Below are positions 16,402 to 25,373 of a DNA stretch of 64,000 nt, in pieces. Source of the DNA: Zoogloea sp021286885 (GTDB taxonomy: Bacteria > Pseudomonadota > Gammaproteobacteria > Burkholderiales > Rhodocyclaceae); assembly GCF_041915215.1 (NCBI RefSeq), contig NZ_JAYSBV010000002.1. The stretch is one strand, 5' to 3'. The position numbers were made by a program, and so were the translations under genes. Every line of letters begins with the position of its first letter. Positions within the stretch are counted from its first letter, which is position 1. The notes beneath the pieces were generated by a model. It was given only the letters and a program-made list of their open reading frames with translations. It did not search any database and had not been told where the DNA came from.

Positions 16402-16452
16402 AACGGGCCGCAGCCCTGGGGCCCGGCCCGTCATCGCCCTGCGCGTCAAAGA

Positions 16453-17286
16453 TCAGGCGATGGCCGACAGCCCCGAACTGGCCGCCTGGGTGGCAGTGGT
16501 GGAATTATCGGTGCCATAGGCATGGGCCAGCTGCATGATGCGATGCATCAGGGCCGCCTCCTGGCGCTGGCTCACCGAGGCACTGCCGGTACTCCCCGCC
16601 GCCGTGCTATCCGCACTGCTGCCGGTGCTGCTGGAGCTGGAGCTGCTGCTGCGGCTAGAATCAGCATAGGCCCGGGCTTCGGCGCCACTTACCTTGCCAT
16701 CCTTATTGGTATCCGCCTTGTCAAAATTGCTGACGATGCTGGAGATGAGCTGGGTACGGGCATCATCGGCGCTGCTCGTGCTGCTGGTACCGCTGCTGCT
16801 GGAAGTGCTGGAGGTGCTGGAAGTGGCGCTGGCCGACTGGAGCTGGCTAGTGAGTTGATCCTTGGTGAAGCCATCATCGGCATCCCCATCGCCATCCCCC
16901 TTGGGCGGCGGAGGCATGCCCCCCGCCCCCTGGGGCCCGCCCTGACCACCCCCATGGTGGCCATGGACTTGGCCACGCACGGCCTGATCCTGCATGCTCG
17001 CCGCCAGCTTCTGGAGGGTGCTGGAGAACTCGCTTTCGGTGACCTGGCCGTTACCATCCGAATCCAGAGCCTTGAACATCTGAGTGGCTTCATCGCTCAC
17101 GCTGCTGGATGAAGACGTAGCGCTGCTACTGCTGCTACTGCCACTGGCCTTCTGCATTGCGGCCTGGAGATCGCTGACTTCCAGATAGCCCTTGTTACTG
17201 CTGTCCAGCTTGGAGAACAGCTTGCTTGCCATTTCGGACGGGTCGGGCCGGGCATACGCACTGTAGCCACTTACACTGCTGACCAT
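16453..17286 (-). CDS. Ser-rich EF-hand calcium-binding protein
   Basis: A 277-aa protein with three EF-hand loops: D28-SSNKGYLEVSD, D75-SDGNGQVTESE (canonical, ending at E86) and D192-TNKDGKVSGAE (ending at E203). An acidic DGDGDADD stretch lies at about 131-138. The loops are separated by long Ser/Thr tracts (45-63, 151-172, 211-225) encoded by repetitive AGC/TCG-like codons. There is no classical signal peptide, so location is unclear; export by a type I or other route is possible. It resembles bacterial XopAW-like EF-hand proteins only in the loops. The low-complexity coding DNA makes the gene prone to length change. Confidence 0.85.
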   Translation of the reverse strand: MVSSVSGYSAYARPDPSEMASKLFSKLDSSNKGYLEVSDLQAAMQKASGSSSSSSATSSSSSVSDEATQMFKALDSDGNGQVTESEFSSTLQKLAASMQDQAVRGQVHGHHGGGQGGPQGAGGMPPPPKGDGDGDADDGFTKDQLTSQLQSASATSSTSSTSSSSGTSSTSSADDARTQLISSIVSNFDKADTNKDGKVSGAEARAYADSSRSSSSSSSSTGSSADSTAAGSTGSASVSQRQEAALMHRIMQLAHAYGTDNSTTATQAASSGLSAIA

Positions 17287-17637
17287 GATGTCTTTCCTTT
17301 CATGACGTGCCTGATTGCTTGAATGACTCGAACTGCTCGAACTGCGCTGATTGCCTCATGGGTGCCCGATGCTTCAGCACCCTGCAGCAATGCAACTCCC
17401 TGAGCAATTTGGCGGCCTAAAAGGCGCCGGATTGACGCCAAGGGAAGTCATGAAAGGTAAAAGCCCGTAAAGAAAAATCCTGCTCATGCAGGATTCCAAG
17501 CATCACATCAAACCAATCAGCCAGCATCAAAGCCCAGACCAGGCATGAAATGGAAATAAATGCCGGCGGCAAGCGCAGCGCCCAAGGGGCACCGGGCGCC
17601 CCACGGCAACATTTGCCGGCCTGCCGGAGCCCGTGCC
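17287..17637. other. Intergenic stretch between EF-hand and inhibitor genes
   Basis: About 350 bases. It holds a short direct repeat of CGAACTGC (around 17329-17345) near the EF-hand promoter. The AT-richer middle (17450-17540) shows no convincing gene, RNA or terminator. Confidence 0.4.
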
Positions 17638-18018
17638 TTACGCCTTTACCTGGATTTGCAACTGATAGCGGGCAATCACCGAATCCTCCCCCGCCCAGGG
17701 TCGCCACTGGCGCAGGCAGAGGGTGACGGCTCCCGGGTGGCGCCCCCGAAAACCGAATTCGACCCGCCCACCGCTCCCGACAGCACTGGCACCTTCCCGA
17801 AACGCATCGCCCAGGGGCTCCAGCACCGGGCCCGGGGCCGTTTCCAGATCCCAGCCGTAACCGGAGGTGGGGTTTTCCGGCAGGCTGAGCTGCAATTCTT
17901 CATCGGGCGCCAGGGAAATGCAGCGCCCATCGTCGGCTTCAGTCAGAAATTGCACCATATTTTTATCTCCCGGGCGGAGCCCCAGCATCGGGGCTCCCAA
18001 ATCGACCAAGACCTTCAA
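17638..18018 (-). CDS. Chagasin-like (I42) cysteine peptidase inhibitor
   Basis: A 126-aa immunoglobulin-like inhibitor of papain-family peptidases. The three hallmark loops are visible: NPTSGYGW (residues 49-56), which plugs the active-site cleft; a Gly-rich central loop (about 80-86); and the RPW motif (RQWRPW, 103-108). There is no signal peptide, unlike many bacterial I42 proteins, so it should act in the cytoplasm. Its start codon overlaps the stop of the upstream C1 peptidase by four bases (ATGA-type), so both are translated from one message. Its target is almost certainly that peptidase. Confidence 0.87.
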   Translation of the reverse strand: MKVLVDLGAPMLGLRPGDKNMVQFLTEADDGRCISLAPDEELQLSLPENPTSGYGWDLETAPGPVLEPLGDAFREGASAVGSGGRVEFGFRGRHPGAVTLCLRQWRPWAGEDSVIARYQLQIQVKA

Positions 18019-18827
18019 ATGCTGACGCCGTAACTTTCGTTGAAGAAGCCCGCCGCAATATAAGCCGCGCTGGCGTAAGCAAAGCCCTTGTCGCCCCAGG
18101 CCGTCCCCCAGCTATTGCGGATGATGAAACGCCCGTCGGCGGTATAGCCCACCACGCACACCGCATGGCCGCCCCGCACCGTGGCGGGCTGGAAGGTATC
18201 GAGCTTGCCCTTGGTGGCGGTGGCGTTATCCCAGGTCGCATCCACACTCAGGCCGGCCATGATGGGGCCGTGGGCCGCCAGCCAGTTGCGCCAGGCATTC
18301 ACATCCTTGCCCAGATTGAAATAAGCCGCGATCTTGCGCGTGGCGGCGGTGGCAAAAAAGGTATTGCCGCTGCCGGTGTACATCCGGGTCGAGAGATTAA
18401 AAGGCAGCATGGATTCGGGCACCGAGCCAAACTTGGCCAGAAAATCCATGGCCGCCTTGAGGCTGGTGCCGGCCTCTTCGATAAAGGTTTCGGGGCGGCT
18501 GGTAAATTGGTCGGTTTCTTTTGAAGCCATCCAGGTGCAGCGCGGCGAAAGCAGGCCCGGAGACGGGATCTTGCCCGCCTTGACCATGTGATAACGCATC
18601 ACCCCATCGGTGGACGCCCACCCCACGCAGGAACCCGTATTGCTCTGGTCGCCCACGTTCCACCAGGCTGCGCGCAGATCCACGCTGGCCGGCAGGGCCA
18701 CCGGCGCGGCGGCCACGGCCCCAGCCGCCAGCGCGTCGGAAATCGTCCAGTCCTTGTCAATCTTGAGGGACGGCACAACATTGCAGATGCGGTCAGCCTC
18801 GGGGCGGACGATTTGAATGGTCGGCAT
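18015..18827 (-). CDS. Papain-like C1 family cysteine peptidase
   Basis: A 270-aa protein with the complete papain triad: oxyanion Gln61 and nucleophile Cys67 (GDQSNTGSCVGWAS), His221 (GGHAVCVVGY) and Asn238 (IIRNSWGTAWGDKGF). The segment before the mature-like start (ASVDLRAAW) is only about 47 residues, too short for a normal inhibitory propeptide, and no signal peptide is seen. Control is more likely exerted by the chagasin-like protein encoded by the overlapping downstream gene. AGGAG precedes the start. The natural substrate and trigger are unknown; regulated self-proteolysis or secretion by another route are options. Confidence 0.9.
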   Translation of the reverse strand: MPTIQIVRPEADRICNVVPSLKIDKDWTISDALAAGAVAAAPVALPASVDLRAAWWNVGDQSNTGSCVGWASTDGVMRYHMVKAGKIPSPGLLSPRCTWMASKETDQFTSRPETFIEEAGTSLKAAMDFLAKFGSVPESMLPFNLSTRMYTGSGNTFFATAATRKIAAYFNLGKDVNAWRNWLAAHGPIMAGLSVDATWDNATATKGKLDTFQPATVRGGHAVCVVGYTADGRFIIRNSWGTAWGDKGFAYASAAYIAAGFFNESYGVSI

Positions 18828-19274
18828 GATGATTCTCCTGAAATGAAGACCTGATTAATGCGACATCAAAAGTGCGCCGAAAAAGGCCCGGGTATTTTCA
18901 GAAAAACCCGCCCCATGCATCCCAAAAACAGAAAAAGGGCAGCAAGGCCATGGCAGCACACACGAAGCACCACGCACCCATTCAGAAGGATTTCACCCCC
19001 CCTTTCTTTTCCAGCCAGAAAAGAATGAGTCAGGATGATGGAAATGATTTGATTTGAGTGGTGCTGCCCTCATGCTAGACAGTGGCCGCAGAAAAGCCGG
19101 TTACGTTCTGTGAAACGGGGCTTTTCAAAATGCACAATTCAGCAGTGAAAAAACACCTGCAAGCACGTCAGCGCCACACCACTCCACACCACGCCCAACA
19201 GCGCCAAACATCCCCAGGCCCGCCCCCTACGCGTAAAATGCGCGCCTCTCCTGCACAACACCGGTTGGAACATC
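18828..19274. other. Intergenic region between the C1 peptidase gene and purT
   Basis: About 450 bases, AT-richer than the surroundings. It must contain the divergent promoters of the peptidase-inhibitor pair and purT. I see no gene, stable hairpin or repeat that I could defend. Confidence 0.4.
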
Positions 19275-20471
19275 ATGCGCATCGGCACCCCTCTTTCTCC
19301 TTCCGCGACCCGGGTCATGCTCCTGGGCGCTGGCGAACTGGGCAAGGAAGTCATCATCGCGCTCCAGCGCTATGGCTGCGAAGTCATCGCGGTTGACCGC
19401 TACCCCCACGCCCCCGGCCATCAGGTGGCCCATCGCTGGCACGCCATCGACATGACCGACCCCAAGGCCCTGCGCGCCCTGATCGAGCAGGAGCGCCCGC
19501 ACCTGATCGTGCCCGAGATCGAGGCCATTGCCACCGATGAACTGGCCCGCATCGAGGCCGAAGGCCTGGCCGTGGTGGTGCCCACCGCCCGCGCCACCCA
19601 ACTCACCATGAACCGGGAAGGCATCCGCCGGCTGGCCGCCGAAGAACTGGGGCTGGCCACCTCCCCCTACGCCTTCGCCGACACCCTGGCCGAGTTGGAA
19701 GCCGCCGTGGCCCGCATCGGCTGCCCCTGCGTGATCAAGCCCGTGATGTCCTCTTCCGGCAAGGGGCAATCGGTGATCCGCAGCACCGCCGACATCGCCA
19801 CCGCCTGGGAATACGCCGCCACCGGCGGGCGGGTGAAGGGCGGGCGGGTGATCGTGGAAGGCTTCATCGACTTCGACTACGAAATCACCCTCCTCACGGT
19901 GCGCGCCAGCACGGCCAGCGGCGCCATCGAAACCGCCTTCTGCGAACCCGTGGGCCACCTGCAAAAGCACGGCGACTACGTGGAAAGCTGGCAACCCCAG
20001 CCCATGGCCCCGGCGGCCCTGGCCCTGGCCCGCGAAATGGCCGACAAGGTCACCACCGCCCTGGGCGGGCGCGGCCTGTTCGGGGTGGAGCTGTTCATCA
20101 AGGGGGATCAGGTCTGGTTCTCGGAAGTGAGCCCGCGCCCCCACGACACCGGGCTCGTCACCCTCGCCACCCAGCGCCTATCCGAATTCGAACTCCACGC
20201 CCGCGCCATCCTCGGCCTGCCGGTGGATGTGAGCCTGCGCACCCCGGGCGCCAGCGCCGTCATCTACGGCGGCCTAGAAGCCACCGGCATCGTGTTTGAT
20301 GGGCTGGACGAAGCGCTCCAGGTGCCCGAATCCGAAGTACGCCTGTTCGGCAAGCCCGAATCCTTCACCCGCCGCCGCATGGGCGTCGCCATCGCCGCCG
20401 GCCCGGATGTGGACACCGCCCGCGCCCGCGCCCAACAGGCCGCCGCTGCAGTGAAGCCACGGCTGGGCTGA
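19275..20471 (+). CDS. purT: Formate-dependent phosphoribosylglycinamide formyltransferase PurT
   Basis: Third step of purine synthesis using formate and ATP rather than formyl-THF: GAR to FGAR, via formyl phosphate. The 398-aa ATP-grasp enzyme begins with the preATP-grasp Rossmann segment RVMLLGAGELGKEVIIALQR. The signatures EIEAIATDEL, the ATP-binding CVIKPVMSSSGKGQSV and metal-site FSEVSPRPHDTGLVTL follow, and the Gly-rich ASAVIYGG is near the C terminus. It stands alone on the plus strand and is closed by a hairpin at 20491-20544. Confidence 0.95.
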   Translation: MRIGTPLSPSATRVMLLGAGELGKEVIIALQRYGCEVIAVDRYPHAPGHQVAHRWHAIDMTDPKALRALIEQERPHLIVPEIEAIATDELARIEAEGLAVVVPTARATQLTMNREGIRRLAAEELGLATSPYAFADTLAELEAAVARIGCPCVIKPVMSSSGKGQSVIRSTADIATAWEYAATGGRVKGGRVIVEGFIDFDYEITLLTVRASTASGAIETAFCEPVGHLQKHGDYVESWQPQPMAPAALALAREMADKVTTALGGRGLFGVELFIKGDQVWFSEVSPRPHDTGLVTLATQRLSEFELHARAILGLPVDVSLRTPGASAVIYGGLEATGIVFDGLDEALQVPESEVRLFGKPESFTRRRMGVAIAAGPDVDTARARAQQAAAAVKPRLG

Positions 20472-20490
20472 TCGCCCCGCCAAAAACGAC

Positions 20491-20544
20491 AAGGCCCTGA
20501 GCGACTTCCCCCTAAAAGGGGAGGCTCAGGGCTTTGGGTTTTAA
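20491..20544. terminator. Terminator between purT and the convergent res gene
   Basis: GGCCCTGAGC and GCTCAGGGC pair, enclosing an inner CCCCT-AAAA-AGGGG hairpin, and a T-rich tract follows on the plus strand. Confidence 0.7.
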
Positions 20545-20619
20545 AGCCAGGAAGGGAAGATCATCCACCTATCGGGGTGTCTGGGGGTCAGGGCACTACA
20601 ACTCCCCGAGCATCACAAC

Positions 20620-23511
20620 TCACACCGCCCCGCCTAGGCTCAGCAACACCCCTTCGCCCGTCGGCTCGGTATGCGCAGCGCTCTTGGCGTGATGGCCAAT
20701 GACGTCATCCACTTTCGAGGGCTCGGCTTTAACCACATCCCAACACCACGTGCCAAACCCCCCGCGTGCGTTGACGGCGCGCACCCAAGCATCGAGTGCG
20801 AGGCGCTTGGATCGGTTCTGGTCCGAATCCTCGCCCTTAATCTCCAGCACAAGATGTTTGCCATTGGCCAAGCGGATCAAAAAATCCGGTACATATTTCC
20901 GACGGGCACCACGCCAAAGGTAATGCAGCTGAAAGCCCAGGTGGTCGTTTTTCGCGTAGGCCGAAACATCCTCGCGCTTCTCCAACACCTGAGCGGTGTA
21001 ATGCTCCCAGGTGCTGTCAACCACCACATGGCTGATCTGTGATTTCGTCGTTTCCAGGCAGGGTTTCGTCGAATACCACGTACGCATCATGCGGGTGGAG
21101 CCGATTGGAAACTCGGGGTCAAACACCGGCTCCAGTCGCTCGGCGTTCTCTTGATGCACCTGCTCAATCACGTGCTGAACGATGTTGTCTATCGACAGGG
21201 CGATCAGAATCCGCTTGCGTAAAGGGTCTTGATGGAAGAGTGACGGGATATCCAGCTTGTCAGAGTTGAAGAACTTCTCAACTAGGCGGATCAACTGCTG
21301 GATCAGCGACTCCCTCCCCCCCGTGAAACCATGTTGTAGTGCCTCGAAAGCCTTACGGGCAGCAACGAATAACAGACGTTGCAAACGGAACTCCTCGGGC
21401 AGCTTCTCCAAGTCAATCGACACGGCCTTGGCGAGTTCGGCGGCCCCACCCAGGGCGGGGGCCATGTCTGCGCTGACGTGAATCTGAGCCGGGTCCAGCT
21501 TGAGCGGCGGCACCTTGGACCAGTCGACCACCAATTCCGGCCGAACGACGAAGTCAACGCGCAGCACGTTGGGCCAGGCAATCTCCAACTCGCTTCTGTC
21601 CTTGATGGATTCAATCTGGGTGCTGTGCTTCGGGGGCGGGGGCGGGTCGCCACCTTCGCCATCCTGGAAGATAGACAAGGGCACGCCGAAGACATTGACG
21701 AACTCCGGCAAGAACAAGTCGCGCTCGATGCCATCCGGGCAGACGACCCGCTCGGTGTCATAGGACACGCGACGCAGGCCACGGCCAATCACCTGCTCGC
21801 AGAGCAATTGGCTGGTGAAGGCGCGCAGGCCCATGATGTGGGTGACGTTCTTCGCGTCCCAGCCCTCGGAGAGCATGGCGACGGAGATGACGTTCTGCAA
21901 ATCCTGGCCAGCGGTATTGCGCTTGCCGACGTTGTCGACGATGGCGCGCAGCAATTCCTCCTTCTTCATTGCCCGCAACAGTTCCTTGCGGGCTTCGGGA
22001 ATGTTGGCAGCTTCGACGATGGCTTGCAGGACGGCTTCGTACTCCTTGTCGCTGCTGGCGGTTTCGCCGATTTCGGCCTTATCGAGCACCTTGGAGTCAA
22101 CGCGCAGCGTCTTCTCGGGAGCCTTCAGTTCGGGCCAGTAAGCATCGCCGTGGCGGAAGTAATGTTCGATGCGGGCGGCTGTTTCGGTTCGGTTGCAGAC
22201 GGTCAGCATCACCGGGGGTGACGCGTGCCCGCTGGCTTGCCATGCCTTCAGCGTTTCGCGCCAGTCGGCACCAAGCAGCGTGTAAGCCTCCTGCACGATC
22301 TGGGGCAATGGCTCGTGGGGTTCAGCACCGCGCCGGTTCAAATCCTCCGCGACTTCCGGCTCGCGGTAGAGGTGATACAGCTTGCTGCGGTAGGTCTGGG
22401 CATTGGGCAAAGCGTTGTCGCGGATGACCACGCGAGGCGTTTTCACCAGGCCTGCCTCGATGGCGTCATTCAGGCCGAAATCAGATACAACCCACTCGAA
22501 CAGCGAAGACTCGGTGCTGGTCTTACCGGTAGGGGCAAACGGCGTGGCCGACAGGTCAAAACAGCGACTAATCCGGCGCATTTTGTGGATGCGGTCCAGC
22601 CCCTCAATCCAACGGGTGGCCTCCTCCAGATCGATGCCGAGTTTTTCTGCATCCTTCTTGCTGACCTTCACCTCGGCGGGCTTACGGTAGGCGTGGTGCG
22701 CCTCATCGTTGATGATCAGAATGTCCTTGTAGCCAGACAACTTACCGAGCACGCGACGGACGTAGGCTTCGTCGCTTTCGGCGCCTTTCTTGACCACGGA
22801 GCGATCCTGCTCCTTCAGGGGCATCAGGCTATGCCAGTTCTCGATGCCGAGTTCAACCTGGTTCAGCTTCTGACGCAGCCCCTCGTTCGGGCACAGGCCG
22901 AAGGTGTCGTAGTAGTTCTCCGGGTGGCCGGGGCGCAGCACCTGAAGGCGTTCCTTGACGGTGAGGCCGGGGGCAACGATGAACACCGTGCGCGAGAAAT
23001 CCTTGTTGCGCTTCGGGTAGGTCAGGGCGTTCAGCACCTGCCAGGTGATGATCATTGCCATCACCGTTGTTTTACCGCTGCCGGTTGCCATCTTGCTGCA
23101 CAGGCGCTCCCAAACGCCACCGTCGCCCGGTATGGCAATCCCCTGCTTGTGGTCGGGCGGAGCCTCGACGTGCCAGATCAGCGTTTCAATAGCCTCGATC
23201 TGGCAGAAGTAGAAGGCGTTCTGGCGGCTGGCGTTGGGGTCTTGCCAGTGCTCCAGTAGTTGGCGGGTGACGGTGGTCACGCCAGGGTAACCCGCCTCAC
23301 GCCAAGCATCGACCCGTTCACGGATACGGTTAACAAGGTCGAGCGCGACGGTGCGCACAGTGTTGTTACGGGTATCGAAAATTTCGTAACCCGCTGGTCG
23401 GCGCCCGGTCTGGAGCTCCAGCTTGTTGTCGCTCTGGCGTAGCCAATGGTGTGTCGGGCGCTCAAATGGCGAGTTGATGATCAAGGATCGTTGCTGCTGG
23501 GCGGCTGTCAT
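20620..23511 (-). CDS. Type III-like restriction endonuclease, helicase-nuclease subunit (Res)
   Basis: A 963-aa protein with superfamily 2 helicase motifs: Walker A MATGSGKTT near residue 142, the DEAH-type box INDEAHHAY near 265, and motif III DLSATPFAPTG. Further motifs in the second RecA domain include AMLSEGWDAKNV and QVIGRGLRR. Near residue 885-895 the PD-(D/E)xK nuclease signature appears as VPDFLIR followed by LVLEIKG. This is the layout of type III restriction subunits. Its start overlaps the stop of the preceding AlbA_2 gene by four bases. In this subgroup, Mod, an ATP-binding protein and Res are encoded together; restriction of unmethylated DNA is the expected role. Confidence 0.87.
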   Translation of the reverse strand: MTAAQQQRSLIINSPFERPTHHWLRQSDNKLELQTGRRPAGYEIFDTRNNTVRTVALDLVNRIRERVDAWREAGYPGVTTVTRQLLEHWQDPNASRQNAFYFCQIEAIETLIWHVEAPPDHKQGIAIPGDGGVWERLCSKMATGSGKTTVMAMIITWQVLNALTYPKRNKDFSRTVFIVAPGLTVKERLQVLRPGHPENYYDTFGLCPNEGLRQKLNQVELGIENWHSLMPLKEQDRSVVKKGAESDEAYVRRVLGKLSGYKDILIINDEAHHAYRKPAEVKVSKKDAEKLGIDLEEATRWIEGLDRIHKMRRISRCFDLSATPFAPTGKTSTESSLFEWVVSDFGLNDAIEAGLVKTPRVVIRDNALPNAQTYRSKLYHLYREPEVAEDLNRRGAEPHEPLPQIVQEAYTLLGADWRETLKAWQASGHASPPVMLTVCNRTETAARIEHYFRHGDAYWPELKAPEKTLRVDSKVLDKAEIGETASSDKEYEAVLQAIVEAANIPEARKELLRAMKKEELLRAIVDNVGKRNTAGQDLQNVISVAMLSEGWDAKNVTHIMGLRAFTSQLLCEQVIGRGLRRVSYDTERVVCPDGIERDLFLPEFVNVFGVPLSIFQDGEGGDPPPPPKHSTQIESIKDRSELEIAWPNVLRVDFVVRPELVVDWSKVPPLKLDPAQIHVSADMAPALGGAAELAKAVSIDLEKLPEEFRLQRLLFVAARKAFEALQHGFTGGRESLIQQLIRLVEKFFNSDKLDIPSLFHQDPLRKRILIALSIDNIVQHVIEQVHQENAERLEPVFDPEFPIGSTRMMRTWYSTKPCLETTKSQISHVVVDSTWEHYTAQVLEKREDVSAYAKNDHLGFQLHYLWRGARRKYVPDFLIRLANGKHLVLEIKGEDSDQNRSKRLALDAWVRAVNARGGFGTWCWDVVKAEPSKVDDVIGHHAKSAAHTEPTGEGVLLSLGGAV

Positions 23512-25364
23512 TGGTCTTCCGGCTCAGAGTACGCAAGGGTCGTTCGGTAGGCCTGTTGCTTGTGGTTAGGCGTTTCGGGGTAACGCATGGTCAATCTACC
23601 TTGCTCACACATGGGCCCCAAAAATCTATCTTGCAGCCGTTTTTTACTGCGCCCCAGCAGGTCAGCAATGTGCTGAGCGGTTTGATAGTCGGCCTCGCAC
23701 ACCGCCTCAATCGCCCGCTGCATCAAGGCGGGTTTGACACGCTGCATAGCGCGAACCTGGCTCACAATCCCGTTTGCAAGCGGGGCACTAACGGGGGGAG
23801 TTGGAGCACTAACGGGGGGAGTTGGAGCACTAACGGGGGGAGTTGGGGCGCTAACGGGGGGAGCAGCTTCTCCCGCTACGAAATAGCGGGTACCGCGCCC
23901 AACGCCATCAGAAGTCAGCAAGCCCTGCTGGACGAGGCCGCCCAGCATGCGGGTAATGTCGCCCCGATGCATCGTCAGCATGCTCTGGAGTCGCTGGTTG
24001 GTGACTGAGCCCTCGACCTGCGCGGTCACCATGGCCTGAACCTCGTCACCGCTCAAACCCTCGAAGGCCCTGCCAAATCGCTGACGCAGGTCAGCCAGAA
24101 CATCTTCTGGCAGCAGACTCAGCATCGGCAACTCCAGCACAACCCGCTCCGGTCGCAGAGACTCGCACAATACCGGTGATTGCCAACGCTCATCTGCCCA
24201 GCTAGAGCGAATCTTGTCGATGCCGGAACCAGCCTTGTCGCCAGCCCCCAGCATCTGGAACATCAGTTGCAGCGACTTGTTGCGGCATTCGCTGATCCCG
24301 CCCTTCATCAATTGCTCCCGGGAGACCAGCAGGGTGCCCGGGTTGGAGAACTCCAGGCGATCCGGCCAGCGATCAATGACGATCCCGCCTTGCCCGCTGT
24401 AATCCGCGTGGATCAAGGCGTTGACCAGGGCTTCCTGAAAGGCCTCGGTGACCGGCGTGGCATTGGTTCGATAGCCTTCTGCATCCACCCGGAAAGGACG
24501 CTTGATACCCGGGCCGACTGACAGCTTGTGCATCACCAACTGATAAAACTGGAACAAATTGCCTTCCCAGGAGCCATCCAAGTGCAAGCGATCAGTCCAG
24601 CGTACCTCCGGGTCTTCGCCAAAACGCTCGCGGTAATCAAGCTGAAAACCGGGAATGGCAGCGGGGTCACGAATGGCCTCTTCGCGCCCGAACATCAGCA
24701 AGCCGGCAACGGTCAGCCCTTCCTGCCCCGAACGTCGGTCTCGACGCCATCCGCCCAGCTTGCGCAGCAAGCCTGGATCATCCTCCCCCTGCCACACATG
24801 CGCCCCCCGCGAAACAAAGCGGTTGCGGTACTGCCGCAAGGAGTCAGGGTGCAGATCAGCGAGTGAAAAACCTTCGAGAATGCGGCTGTCGGCAGGTTCT
24901 TCGGCCTGGTCGGCGAACATCCGCCGTACCTCCGCCTCGGTACACAGATAGTCCCCTTCAAAATTGCGCCGAAAGGTGCCGCGCAAGGGGTTGCTGCCAA
25001 TAAAGACCGGACGCTGATGACGGTCAGCGCGCGGCACATCAATGCGGATCAATGTGCGACGCGGATTGTCCAGCGCAACGAGACGGGCATCCTGGTCACG
25101 CAGCAGGTTGATACTGGTCTTGGACGGGTTATTCAGGGTGTTCCAGAAATCCGCCAGCATCTTCTCCGGCTCCTTGACCCCGTGCGGGTCAAGGGCGTCC
25201 GTGCCTTGCGTGATGCCGAGCCAGATCGTGCCGCCATCGGTATTGGCGAAAGCGCAGTAAGTTTCCCACAGGTCGCGTGGCAGGCCGCCCTTGGCCGCCT
25301 TGTACTCAATGTCCACGCCCTCGAAGAATTCCAGATGGTCCACGGGCTGCCATTCTCCGCTCAT
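23508..25364 (-). CDS. AlbA_2/Schlafen-type ATP-binding protein between mod and res
   Basis: A 618-aa protein. The N-terminal domain (about 10-150) is AlbA_2-like: EYKAAKGGLPRDLWETYCAF followed by ANTDGGTIWLGI, as in Schlafen-related bacterial proteins that bind nucleic acid. Residues about 280-400 carry a GHKL-type ATPase (EALVNALIHADYSGQGG, the N box; GDKAGSGIDKI, a G box). A winged-helix segment and four copies of a seven-residue PPVSAPT repeat follow, near 490-520. Family members are often annotated as transcriptional regulators or helicases. Its position between the methylase and restriction genes suggests it controls or assists them. The exact biochemical activity is unknown. Confidence 0.82.
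   Translation of the reverse strand: MSGEWQPVDHLEFFEGVDIEYKAAKGGLPRDLWETYCAFANTDGGTIWLGITQGTDALDPHGVKEPEKMLADFWNTLNNPSKTSINLLRDQDARLVALDNPRRTLIRIDVPRADRHQRPVFIGSNPLRGTFRRNFEGDYLCTEAEVRRMFADQAEEPADSRILEGFSLADLHPDSLRQYRNRFVSRGAHVWQGEDDPGLLRKLGGWRRDRRSGQEGLTVAGLLMFGREEAIRDPAAIPGFQLDYRERFGEDPEVRWTDRLHLDGSWEGNLFQFYQLVMHKLSVGPGIKRPFRVDAEGYRTNATPVTEAFQEALVNALIHADYSGQGGIVIDRWPDRLEFSNPGTLLVSREQLMKGGISECRNKSLQLMFQMLGAGDKAGSGIDKIRSSWADERWQSPVLCESLRPERVVLELPMLSLLPEDVLADLRQRFGRAFEGLSGDEVQAMVTAQVEGSVTNQRLQSMLTMHRGDITRMLGGLVQQGLLTSDGVGRGTRYFVAGEAAPPVSAPTPPVSAPTPPVSAPTPPVSAPLANGIVSQVRAMQRVKPALMQRAIEAVCEADYQTAQHIADLLGRSKKRLQDRFLGPMCEQGRLTMRYPETPNHKQQAYRTTLAYSEPEDQ
23785..23867 (-). repeat. Four tandem 21-base repeats inside the AlbA_2 gene
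   Basis: The units start at 23785, 23806, 23827 and 23848 (GCACTAACGGGGGGAGTTGG type). Each encodes PPVSAPT on the minus strand. The unit is a multiple of three, so copy change keeps the frame, but each unit holds a run of six G that could slip and shift it. Confidence 0.9.
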
Positions 25365-25373
25365 CCCGCCCCC

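Noticed and set aside
17417..17707. Possible 96-codon gene on the minus strand before the EF-hand promoter region
   Set aside because: It overlaps the end of the inhibitor gene, has no ribosome site and no recognisable motif.
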